A DNA stretch of 41,363 nucleotides from Bacillota bacterium. Lineage in GTDB: Bacteria > Bacillota > Clostridia > Acetivibrionales > DSM-1351. Both the position numbers and the translations under genes were made by a program. The stretch spans positions 1 to 41,363 of the forward strand of contig JAEZRV010000097.1 of NCBI GenBank assembly GCA_023444055.1, written 5' to 3'. Numbering within the stretch: the stretch's first letter is position 1; the number at the start of each line of letters is the position of its first letter. Positions 16,340-23,290 of the stretch are shown piece after piece. The notes under the pieces were generated by a model. It ran no database searches and was not told where the DNA came from. It worked only from the letters and a program-made list of their open reading frames with translations.

Positions 16340-16525
16340 TATCAACGGTAAACTGCTTAAATAGTACTCCCGTGCAGTATATATCTATGGCTAGCTCACG
16401 AAATTGACGCTGAAATAGACAATACTTGTTCTTCGTCTACTATTTCTAGCATCAATTTCTAACCGAGCTTCTCCATTGATATATATTGCACTCGCGTACT
16501 ATTCAAGCAATAAGTCATCGGTATA
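16340..16525. repeat. Large imperfect inverted repeat at left end of E2
   Basis: The arm CTGCTTAAATAGTACTCCCG (from 16353) and its continuation to about 16430 reappears inverted, ending CTATTCAAGCAA at about 16510, with roughly three-quarters identity over 75 bases and a near-palindromic centre. The minus strand of the right arm also reads a short peptide (TKVVGTVANNNF...). The rest of 16310-16667 has no recognisable gene. It may be a foldback element or a degenerate duplicated coding fragment. Confidence 0.45.
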
Positions 16526-16620
16526 CAGAAATTGTTGTTTGCAACAGTCCCAACTACTTTAGTATCATTTGCATTGTAAGCACTTGTAAATTGCATATGC
16601 TATTGTCTTCAAATTACTTA

Positions 16621-16712
16621 TCAATTGCATCTGCTACTTGTTTTGCAAATAAATGCAAATTGTATTGTTACTTGTTTTGCAAATAATTATCAATTGCATC
16701 TGCTACTTGTTT
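16621..16712 (-). repeat. 69-bp duplication at the GltD-like 3' end
   Basis: TCAATTGCATCTGCTACTTG occurs at 16621 and again at 16690, exactly 69 bp (23 codons) apart. The right copy encodes the final KQVADAID of the oxidoreductase; the left copy lies just past its stop codon, so the gene has had its 3' end duplicated in frame. Confidence 0.6.
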
Positions 16713-17888
16713 GGAATAGTTTGCAGCTTCTACGACTGTTTTTGCACCAAGTACTACGTCTCCTGAGGCAAATATCCCTTCTCTTGTTGTTAATCCGCTT
16801 TCATCAGTAATTACAAGCCCTTTAGAGCTTACATCAATTCCCTTTGTATTTGTAATAATACGATTTCGCGGACCTTGACTAACAGATATTATTATGCTGT
16901 CAGCAGGATATAGTTTTTGACTTCCTTCAATAGGTGTTTGAATTCCTTTTTCTATATCGTTTTGCACATCTTGAAAAATAACACCTTCAGGTGTAATTTC
17001 TATTGGAATTTTATCATATTCAAATTTAACTCCATCAATCTTGGCATATTCAATTTCTCTTGCATTTGCAGCTAATTTTTTACTTCTTGCATAGACGGTA
17101 ACATTTTTTACGCCTTTTCTTAGAACTGTTCTGGCTACATCCATTGATGAATTTCCAGCACCTATTATAATAATTGAATTACCTAAATTATATACATCAG
17201 GATTTGTTAAATAATTTATTGCAAAATGAACATTACCAAGGCTTTGACCCTTAATACCAAGCGAATTGGGTTTCCAAACCCCTGTGCCTATAAATATAGC
17301 TTCATATCCGTCTCTAAACATATCGTCTATACTGATAACTGTTCCTACAGATGTATTAGGTCTAATTTTTATCCCCAATGATAAAAGTTTCTCTTCATAG
17401 CGATCAATAATTGTTTTGGGAAGCCGGAATTCTGGGATTCCATAGCGCAGTATTCCTCCGATTTTATCTTTTCCTTCAAAAATAGTTATATCATAGCCAC
17501 GTTGAGCAAGAAGTATAGCTATTGTTATACCAGCGGGCCCTGAACCTATTATTCCTACACGTTTCCCTTTTTTCTTTAAAGGTTTTAGATCTACTTTGTC
17601 CAAATAATTGTCGGAAATATAATTTTCTATACTGCTGATATGAATTGGCGTACCTTTTTTATTTAAGATACAATTACCTTCACATTGTTTTTCATGATTA
17701 CAAATAAGTGAACAAACCAGAGACATAGGATTGTTGCTAAATAGCATTTCTCCAGCTTTATTAATTTCACCGGAAAGAAATGCCTGTATCATCTCGGGGA
17801 TTGGAGTACTTATTGGACAGCCTTCTTTGCATAATGGTTTTTTACAATTAAGACAGCGTTTTGCTTCATCGACTACATGTAAAGACAT
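16668..17888 (-). CDS. GltD-like NAD(P)H oxidoreductase small subunit
   Basis: Related to the glutamate synthase small subunit and the N-terminal half of dihydropyrimidine dehydrogenase: an electron-input flavoprotein with FAD, NAD(P)H and two [4Fe-4S] clusters. N-terminal cluster cysteines are in RCLNCKKPLCKEGCP and SLICNHEKQCEGNC; the FAD motif is GIIGSGPAGITIAILLAQRG, the NAD(P) motif IIIGAGNSSMDVA, and the C-terminal ASGDV is present. GGAGG lies 6 bases before the ATG at 17888, giving 406 residues. No large-subunit gene is adjacent, so its partner is unknown. It is full length for the family. Confidence 0.82.
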   Translation of the reverse strand: MSLHVVDEAKRCLNCKKPLCKEGCPISTPIPEMIQAFLSGEINKAGEMLFSNNPMSLVCSLICNHEKQCEGNCILNKKGTPIHISSIENYISDNYLDKVDLKPLKKKGKRVGIIGSGPAGITIAILLAQRGYDITIFEGKDKIGGILRYGIPEFRLPKTIIDRYEEKLLSLGIKIRPNTSVGTVISIDDMFRDGYEAIFIGTGVWKPNSLGIKGQSLGNVHFAINYLTNPDVYNLGNSIIIIGAGNSSMDVARTVLRKGVKNVTVYARSKKLAANAREIEYAKIDGVKFEYDKIPIEITPEGVIFQDVQNDIEKGIQTPIEGSQKLYPADSIIISVSQGPRNRIITNTKGIDVSSKGLVITDESGLTTREGIFASGDVVLGAKTVVEAANYSKQVADAIDNYLQNK

Positions 17889-18003
17889 AAACAACCTCCT
17901 TAGTCTACATAATACTTTATTTATATTATAGCACCGAATGATACTTTAAAAAGCTTAGTCTAAGAATTGGATTTATTATTGTTTAGCATTTTTTCTAAAT
18001 TAA

Positions 18004-18093
18004 CTATATTCTTGTAATAACAGCTAATTGATATGATTGCTGCATCTTCGGTGATAAAGACATTTTCTGATTAAAGTTTAATTCAATATGCAT
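18004..18093 (-). CDS. 29-residue ORF resembling sigma-54 N-terminus
   Basis: Reads MHIELNFNQKMSLSPKMQQS then YQLAVITRI and stops. The Q/L pattern resembles region I of RpoN (LQ-L-Q-K-L-x-x-TPQLQQSIKLL). GGTGGAGG lies 9 bases upstream, a strong site. Either a truncated rpoN remnant (a one-base shift would extend it by about 17 residues) or a tiny protein mimicking the activator-interacting region. Similarity is short, so this is tentative. Confidence 0.35.
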   Translation of the reverse strand: MHIELNFNQKMSLSPKMQQSYQLAVITRI

Positions 18094-18177
18094 TTTGAAT
18101 TACCTCCACCTTTCATAACTTGCAGAATAGAAATCATCATAGTATAATAATTCATATTCTAGACCCTGCAATTACAA

Positions 18178-18212
18178 AAATATAGTCTGAAACATATGTT
18201 CCAAACTATACT
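18178..18212 (-). terminator. Terminator of ridA
   Basis: On the minus strand TATAGTTTGGAACA pairs with TTTCAGACTATA around a short loop and is followed by TTTTTG. It lies about 25 bases after the ridA stop. Confidence 0.6.
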
Positions 18213-18236
18213 TTATAGATTTTAATTTTTATTAAA

Positions 18237-18617
18237 TTATATTGCAACGATACATTCAATTTCTATTAATACATCCTTTGGAAGCCTTGCAACTTCAACA
18301 CAAGTTCTTGCAGGATAATTATTTGTAAAATATTTTTTATATACTTCGTTAATACTTGCAAAATCACTCATGTTTTTTATGAAAACAGTTGTTTTTACTA
18401 CGCTATCAAAGCTTGTACCAGCTGTTGCAAGTACTTCACTGATATTTTTAAGACATTGATCTGCCTGTGCTGCTGCATCTCCTTGAACTATTTCACCTGT
18501 TTCAGGTACTACAGGAAGCATACCAGAAGTATAAAGCATGTTTCCAAGCTTCACAGCCTGTGAGTAGGGTCCAATTGCTGCAGGAGCCTTTTCTGTAAAA
18601 ATTATTTCTTTTTTCAT
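18237..18617 (-). CDS. ridA: RidA enamine/imine deaminase
   Basis: A 126-residue YjgF/YER057c/UK114 protein that hydrolyses reactive 2-aminoacrylate and other enamines released by PLP enzymes; it is a cytoplasmic trimer. Family marks: EKAPAAIGPYSQAVKLGNML at the start, GDAAAQADQCLKNI, and PARTCVEVARLPKDVLIEIE carrying the catalytic arginine. AAAGGAG precedes the ATG. A remnant of a membrane protein lies just upstream on the same strand, perhaps a former amino acid transporter. The gene looks intact although it is in an otherwise eroded element. Confidence 0.93.
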   Translation of the reverse strand: MKKEIIFTEKAPAAIGPYSQAVKLGNMLYTSGMLPVVPETGEIVQGDAAAQADQCLKNISEVLATAGTSFDSVVKTTVFIKNMSDFASINEVYKKYFTNNYPARTCVEVARLPKDVLIEIECIVAI

Positions 18618-18649
18618 TGATTTTCTCCTTTAACATTATATTTTATTTA

Positions 18650-18768
18650 TTATGCTTTTTTACTTGCACCTTTTAATTTATATGCAATATATAATACTGC
18701 AATCCATATTGGTCCAATTATAACAGCTATTCTGTAATCGCTTTAACACTTAATTTGTACTCTTTCAT
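18650..18768 (-). pseudogene. Transporter remnant upstream of ridA
   Basis: Starts with a good GGAG site and ATG: MKEYKLSVKAITE, then stop. After a one-base shift the sequence continues DYRIAVIIGPIWIAVLYIAY KLKGASKKA, a typical last transmembrane helix and basic tail of a permease. The length (119 bp) is not a multiple of three. Either an internally deleted amino acid permease or a frameshifted small single-span protein. Confidence 0.5.
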
Positions 18769-19299
18769 TTTTAAAATCTCCTTCATAGATAAGTATTTTT
18801 AATGATTTATACATATATAACAGCAAGATTCGTGCCAACATTATTTTCCGCAAAAAATATATAATTATTATGAAAAACCACTTTTTTTATAATTAATTAA
18901 TGGGTAAGACAACAGAAAAAGGAAAAGTATAGTATTAAAATTGCCTCAAATTAAAACAATATATAACTATTGAGAATGGTTGCAAAATGCGCAAAAACAA
19001 CGAAGTTCGACAAAAAACATAAAAACTTACAGTGTTATCATAAATTTTTTTGTTATAAATATTCTCTGGTAAATCATCAAGATCAATCACTCCATCTTCA
19101 TCACTGATGATATTTAATAAAATTTGTAAAATACAGAAATTCATTGAGCTATTATTTATAAGAATATTTTTTTGTAATCCGTTTTTTCTAAACAATTTTC
19201 ATATTGAAATTAGCTACATTTCTTAATTATCAGAATAGTATGGTAGTGAGGTGGGAAGGATTTCAGAAATATTACAACAGAAAAGGAGGTGCTGAACTC
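18769..19299. other. Gene-poor AT-rich stretch in E2
   Basis: Nothing certain. A minus-strand open frame (about 19144-18935) encodes a peptide containing ISDEDGVIDLDDLPENIY but has no ribosome-binding site; it could be a decayed gene. The right part must contain the recombinase promoter. Confidence 0.35.
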
Positions 19300-19510
19300 A
19301 TGCTATTTTTTGATATTATTTATGCATGGGTGTATTTATATGTTAATTGGGCGTCAATTGCATTTATTACGAGTGAGGGGCAATGGGTTATCTGATGAGC
19401 ACCTATCAGAAGCTCTTAGTATAAGTATTGATGACATAATTTCTTATGAATATGAATTGAAACCGATTCCACAGGAACTATATTTGAAATGGGAGGCCTT
19501 GGTTACATAA
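19300..19510 (+). pseudogene. Small HTH-like ORF before E2 recombinase, frameshifted
   Basis: AAAGGAGGTG lies 8 bases before the ATG at 19300. The frame reads MLFFDIIYAWVYLYVNWASI then AFITSEGQWVI and stops at 19395. Shifting frame near 19380 gives NGLSDEHLSEALSISIDDII then SYEYELKPIPQELYLKWEAL, which looks like the body of a small helix-turn-helix protein. Together they would make a protein of about 70 residues. Either the gene is broken or the frames are linked by programmed slippage. By position it is the E2 directionality-factor candidate. Confidence 0.45.
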
Positions 19511-19596
19511 AAAATATTTATGCACTAAATTAACCTTTGAATTAATATATTAAAATGCGTGTCAAGATATTTGTTAAATATGGGAGCTGGAAACAT

Positions 19597-21243
19597 ATGA
19601 AATGTGTGGCTTACTGCAGAGTTTCAAGTGATAACCCGGAACAAATGACAAGCTTAGAAAATCAGATTAAGCATTACACTGAGTTATTTAAGAAAAAAGG
19701 TTTTGAAGGCGCAGATTGTGGTATGTATTATTCTAAGGAGGGCAAAAAGGAATCTATAAGTTACATAAAATCTATATTTGCAGATGAAGGCATATCAGGT
19801 ACAAAATTAAAAAATAGAGGAGCATTTAAGTATATGCTTGAATGTGCATATAGAAAAGAATTTGATGCAATATTAGTAAAGAATGTTCAGAGATGGGCTA
19901 GAAATGTTGAAGATGGTACTGGAATTATTAAAAAGTTAAAAGTTGTTGGTGTAAAGGTTATATTTGAAGATGGTTGGCTTGACAGTTCAAATCCTGCAAA
20001 TGAAGCAACTATAAATATACTATTTGTAATGGCTCAAGAAGAAAGTAGATCAAAAAGTACAGCGGTTCAATTTGGTATAAGAAAGGCTCAGGAATCAGGC
20101 AAGTTTACAAGTGCTTTTCCTTATGGTTACAAATCTGAAAATGGATTTCTGACTCCAGTTTCTGAACAACTTGAGGTCGTTAAAAGTATATTTAATTTAT
20201 ATTTAGAAGGATGGGGAAGCACACGTATTACAAAATACTTAAATAGCAATAACATATCTACACAAAAGGGGCGCAAATGGTCAACATCCCAAATATATTA
20301 TATTTTAACCAATCAAATCTATATTGGTAGGCAGATAACTCACACTGTGGTCAATACTGATATTAATATCGATAGTTTTGAACATAAAGGAAAAATATAT
20401 AAAAGCCGTAAACCCATTGATGAAGAGAATTGGATTGTTAGAGAGAGAGAGGATTTAAGAGCCGTTACTGATGAAATATTTTACGAAGTCCAAAAAGAAA
20501 TTATAAAAAGAAAAGAAATGTTTTGCAGAAATACAAGACCAAGTATTGCACATACATTCAGTAATCTTATGTATTGCAGAAATTGTGGGATAGCTATGCG
20601 AAGGAAAAAATTATGGGGTTGGAAACGCAAAGATGGAACGAGAAACTTTGGAGTTGAATGGGTTTGCACACAACATGATAAGTACCATAATGTTATTTGC
20701 AAGTATAGGAATTCATGGCATGAGGATCTACTGATTAAGAGGTTAAAAGAAGAAATCGAAAAGTTTAGAGCAAATAAGGATAACCTTGATAAAATGTTTT
20801 CTGAATACATTCAAAATTTCTTTAGTTCTGAGGAAGTAACAGAAAAGATAAAGGAACTTCAAAACCAATTAGATGATATAAAATCTCAATTATCAGCCAA
20901 TTTGAAACTATTTTCAAAAGATATTATTGATGAAGAGCAATACAAACAGCAAAATGATGAATTGCAAAAGAATAAAAGAGCTATAATTACAGAGTTGACT
21001 AAATTGAAAAACATTGATGAGGCAAGAAGACAGGCGTTTCATAAATATAACAATTATATTGATTTTCTCAATAATGTTAACACAGATAATCTCGACAATG
21101 TACAACTAAAAAAAATAATTAACAAGATCGAAGCTTACACGATAATTGATGATAACGGCAAAGAATATAAGGACATTTACATTGTCTGGAACATACTAGA
21201 CAAGTCTTATGATGATATGCTCTATAAAAAAGCAACAAAATAA
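19597..21243 (+). CDS. Large serine recombinase of E2
   Basis: A 548-residue recombinase. The resolvase domain has AYCRVSSDN (nucleophile Ser10), FADEGISGTKLKNRGAFKYM and VKNVQRWARN; the Recombinase domain has GYKSENGF and GWGSTRITKYLNSNNI; the zinc ribbon begins YCRNCG (about 327); the C-terminus is a long coiled coil. The start at 19597 follows GGGAG by 10 bases; an ATG at 19555 is in frame but lacks a site. Intact. Its stop lies 58 bases before the E2 right boundary, so it is the recombinase expected to act on AA-core sites 16303 and 21301. Confidence 0.93.
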   Translation: MKCVAYCRVSSDNPEQMTSLENQIKHYTELFKKKGFEGADCGMYYSKEGKKESISYIKSIFADEGISGTKLKNRGAFKYMLECAYRKEFDAILVKNVQRWARNVEDGTGIIKKLKVVGVKVIFEDGWLDSSNPANEATINILFVMAQEESRSKSTAVQFGIRKAQESGKFTSAFPYGYKSENGFLTPVSEQLEVVKSIFNLYLEGWGSTRITKYLNSNNISTQKGRKWSTSQIYYILTNQIYIGRQITHTVVNTDINIDSFEHKGKIYKSRKPIDEENWIVREREDLRAVTDEIFYEVQKEIIKRKEMFCRNTRPSIAHTFSNLMYCRNCGIAMRRKKLWGWKRKDGTRNFGVEWVCTQHDKYHNVICKYRNSWHEDLLIKRLKEEIEKFRANKDNLDKMFSEYIQNFFSSEEVTEKIKELQNQLDDIKSQLSANLKLFSKDIIDEEQYKQQNDELQKNKRAIITELTKLKNIDEARRQAFHKYNNYIDFLNNVNTDNLDNVQLKKIINKIEAYTIIDDNGKEYKDIYIVWNILDKSYDDMLYKKATK

Positions 21244-21278
21244 AGCTGCTTATTATTGTATTTATAGATAATACCCAC

Positions 21279-21341
21279 TATACATTTATACAAAATACCG
21301 AAGGGTGTTCTTACTGATATAGGTATATCGGTGTCTAAAAG
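21279..21341 (+). other. Composite attR(E2)/attL(E3) around a 21-bp exon
   Basis: Core AA (21301-21302) belongs to E2; core GG (21322-21323) belongs to E3. Only 19 bp separate them. The E2 arm to the left ends ACAAAATACCG; the E3 arm to the right begins TATATCGGTGTCT. The right half-site of E2 and the left half-site of E3 are therefore the same 21 bp of cotJC, so both recombinase dimers cannot easily be bound at once. Confidence 0.7.
21301..21321 (+). CDS. cotJC: cotJC piece 3 of 4 (21-bp micro-exon, residues 55-61)
   Basis: Seven codons, KGVLTDI, between E2 and E3. They fill exactly the gap between YKEV in piece 2 and GTEELGHMEM in piece 4; B. subtilis CotJC has GLLTDIGTEEFAHLEM at this point. 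Without it the protein lacks seven conserved residues and no in-phase shared dinucleotide joins pieces 2 and 4 properly. Confidence 0.88.
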
Positions 21342-21545
21342 ATACTCTTAGCAAATGTAATCGTGGTTATATTTATCTATTATGTTATATTATTTAAATA
21401 AATACAGTAATTAACTGGGAAAAGATTATTCAATAAAATAACTGTAAAAATGTCTATAACAGCTGAATACGGCTGGTTTGAGAGAGTGTATAAGCATGGT
21501 GTCATAAAAGTTAATATATTTATTACGACAAAATACGAAAATATA

Positions 21546-21574
21546 TTGACATATAGAAGAAATAATAGTAAAAT
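21546..21574 (+). promoter_or_regulatory. Promoter of abrB-like copy 2
   Basis: TTGACA (21546-21551), 17 bases, TAAAAT (21569-21574), about 43 bases ahead of the ATG. Confidence 0.6.
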
Positions 21575-21616
21575 AATGTCGAAGGGAATAAAAAATTGTA
21601 AAGGAGACACACGTTA

Positions 21617-21859
21617 ATGAAATCAACAGGAATAGTAAGAAAAGTAGACGAGTTAGGAAGAATAGTATTACCTATCGAGTTAAGAAGGACTTTTAGTATT
21701 GAGGAAAAGGATGCATTAGAAATATATGTAGATGATGCAACAATTATTTTAAAAAAGTATGAGCCAGCATGTATTTTCTGTAATGATGCGTCAAATGTAA
21801 CAAATTATAGAGGAAAGAACATCTGTAAATTATGCATGGATGAATTAAAGAAAGATTAA
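21617..21859 (+). CDS. AbrB/SpoVT-type regulator with Cys4 tail (copy 2)
   Basis: An 80-residue paralogue of the regulator at 7936. The DNA-binding half is almost identical, so both should recognise similar operators and may form mixed oligomers. The Cys4 tail is CIFC-x14-CKLC. AAAGGAG precedes the ATG. It is the first gene of E3 and lies ahead of a CotJC-family gene, just as copy 1 lies ahead of the cotJ operon outside the elements. Confidence 0.87.
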   Translation: MKSTGIVRKVDELGRIVLPIELRRTFSIEEKDALEIYVDDATIILKKYEPACIFCNDASNVTNYRGKNICKLCMDELKKD

Positions 21860-21876
21860 AATAGAAGGTGATATTA

Positions 21877-21990
21877 TTGGAAGTAAATGATATTGCACGT
21901 ATGAATCTATTTTTATCTTCAGGGTTGAGACTTTTAAAAAATAAATTTACTAAAGATAAATGGAAAGATATAAGAGGGGATAAGCTTTGA
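21877..21990 (+). CDS. 37-residue ORF after abrB-like copy 2
   Basis: TTG start behind GAAGGTGAT; reads MEVNDIARMNLFLSSGLRLL then KNKFTKDKWKDIRGDKL. Amphipathic with a basic tail. No family recognised. It is followed directly by a strong terminator, which supports its being the end of the abrB transcript. Confidence 0.45.
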   Translation: MEVNDIARMNLFLSSGLRLLKNKFTKDKWKDIRGDKL

Positions 21991-22012
21991 TAATTAGCTT
22001 ATCTCTTTTTTT
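21979..22012 (+). terminator. Terminator of the abrB copy 2 unit
   Basis: GATAAGCT (21979-21986) pairs with AGCTTATC (21996-22003), followed by TCTTTTTTT. The stem overlaps the stop codon of the 37-residue ORF. Confidence 0.8.
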
Positions 22013-22165
22013 ATAGTGTAATTTTTAAGTTACAAATTTGTTTTTTCATAATCTTATCAGTTGAATTGGATATTTGTTCTTTAAATTAAATTATTTTCAA
22101 GTATATTTTTAAGTAGTTTACAAAGGATACAAATGAAAATATAAAGAAAATAAAAGGAGATAAAT

Positions 22166-22855
22166 ATGTTTAAACATGATAAAGCTCTTTTACATGAAGT
22201 GAAAGTTGATGGACCTAACCCAGCGTTTGCTATAATGATGCAGGAACAATTAGGTGGGCCTCATGGAGAATTAAAAGCAGCAATGCAATATATGTCACAG
22301 AGTCTTCGGATTAAGGATCCAGAAATAAAGGATCTATTTCTTGACATTGCATCAGAAGAGTTAAGTCATATGGAAATGGTAGCTACTACGGTTAACTTAT
22401 TAAATGGACATGTACTTGATGCAAATAATGCAACAATAGGAAGTATTCAGGCTCATGTTTCTACTGGTCTAACACCAGCGTTAACAAGTGCATCAGGACA
22501 ATATTGGACAGCTGCATATATTGAAGAAACAGGTGATCTTGCTGCTGACATATTATCAGATATTTCTGCGGAACAGCGTGCAAAAGTAGTTTACCAATAC
22601 CTTTACAGACAGATAACTGACAAAGGTGTTAGAGAAACAATTGATTTTCTATTAAATCGTGAAGAGGCTCACAACACAATGTTTAGGGAAGCGTTTAATA
22701 GGATTCAGGATACTGGTTCTTTAAAGGATTGGGGAATAACAAAAGACTCAAAATTATACTTTAATCTTTCTACCCCAGGAAATCAATTTTTTAATGCAAA
22801 TAATCCACAGCCACCGAGCTTTAATGCTCCAAATGCTACGGGTCCTAAGATGTAA
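22166..22855 (+). CDS. CotJC/manganese-catalase-family protein
   Basis: A 229-residue ferritin-like protein of the Mn-catalase superfamily. The metal-ligand pattern is visible: E in QEQLGGPHGELKAAMQYMSQ, E and H in IASEELSHMEMVATTV, E in SDISAEQRAK, and E and H in LLNREEAHNTMF. The C-terminal NPQPPSFNAP tail is proline-rich. AAAAGGAG precedes the ATG. It is a distant paralogue of the interrupted cotJC, not a copy of it, and sits inside E3. It may act as a spore-associated catalase or as a stand-in coat protein while cotJC is disrupted (inference). Confidence 0.85.
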   Translation: MFKHDKALLHEVKVDGPNPAFAIMMQEQLGGPHGELKAAMQYMSQSLRIKDPEIKDLFLDIASEELSHMEMVATTVNLLNGHVLDANNATIGSIQAHVSTGLTPALTSASGQYWTAAYIEETGDLAADILSDISAEQRAKVVYQYLYRQITDKGVRETIDFLLNREEAHNTMFREAFNRIQDTGSLKDWGITKDSKLYFNLSTPGNQFFNANNPQPPSFNAPNATGPKM

Positions 22856-22905
22856 AATAATATAAAAATAATAGTGAAAGTTGAAAAAAGGACTATTTAG
22901 AAATG

Positions 22906-22963
22906 ATGTGCACCTCAAATGTTGGATTTTAAAAATCCAAATTATTGGAGGTGTACTTTTTTT
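22906..22963 (+). terminator. Terminator after the Mn-catalase-family gene
   Basis: GTGCACCTC pairs with GAGGTGTAC, with an inner stem TGGATTTT/AAAATCCA, followed by seven T. Confidence 0.85.
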
Positions 22964-22966
22964 ATA

Positions 22967-23047
22967 TGTATTTTTTGTGTAGATGCAAAAGATGTTATAA
23001 ACTATAAGGGCAAAAATATTTTAGGTGCTAACCTTAAAGAAACTTAA
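22967..23047 (+). pseudogene. Remnant of a third AbrB-like gene (C-terminus)
   Basis: Reads CIFCVDAKDVINYKGKNILG then ANLKET and a stop. This matches the Cys4 tail of the two intact AbrB-like proteins (CIFCNDASNVTNYRGKNI), but the second cysteine pair and the whole DNA-binding domain are gone. It begins directly at the T run of the preceding terminator, suggesting a deletion or recombination endpoint there. Confidence 0.7.
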
Positions 23048-23049
23048 TG

Positions 23050-23089
23050 AGCTGTTGTAAAACTAAATTAGTTTTGTAATGGCTTTTTT
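23050..23089 (+). terminator. Terminator after the AbrB remnant
   Basis: AGCTGTTGTAAAACT pairs with AGTTTTGTAATGGCT, then TTTTT. From 23090 to 23290 no gene is seen. Confidence 0.75.
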
Positions 23090-23290
23090 CTATTTGAAAT
23101 GCGGTTCCTATTTTTCTTCGAATCTGCCATTTTGAATTTTGTAATGTTACTTGTTACAATCATAACACTAGATTTAATTCAGTTTAACACTAATTTCCTT
23201 CATTTGTCTGCCAAATAAAATATTAGTTGTAAATTCTTTGGAAAATTTACTTTAACAATATAGGTGAAATATCCAAGGGGTGAAGGCAAA

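Larger units (their letters stand above)
16303..21300 (+). mobile_element. Serine-recombinase element E2 in cotJC (4,998 bp)
   Basis: Bounded by cotJC pieces 2 and 3. Contents: a degenerate left end with a large inverted repeat, GltD-like gene, sigma-54-like fragment, ridA, transporter remnant, short ORF and a large serine recombinase whose stop is only 58 bases from the right boundary. Much of E2 looks decayed apart from the recombinase, GltD-like gene and ridA. Confidence 0.83.

Noticed and set aside
16219..16407. Independent 62-residue gene containing GPDGELGASLRYL
   Set aside because: The start lies in element sequence without a ribosome-binding site; the recognisable part is cotJC piece 2 and the rest is E2 end.
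18935..19195. 86-residue minus-strand ORF in E2
   Set aside because: No ribosome-binding site or recognisable family; the acidic ISDEDGVIDLDDLP stretch is suggestive but insufficient.
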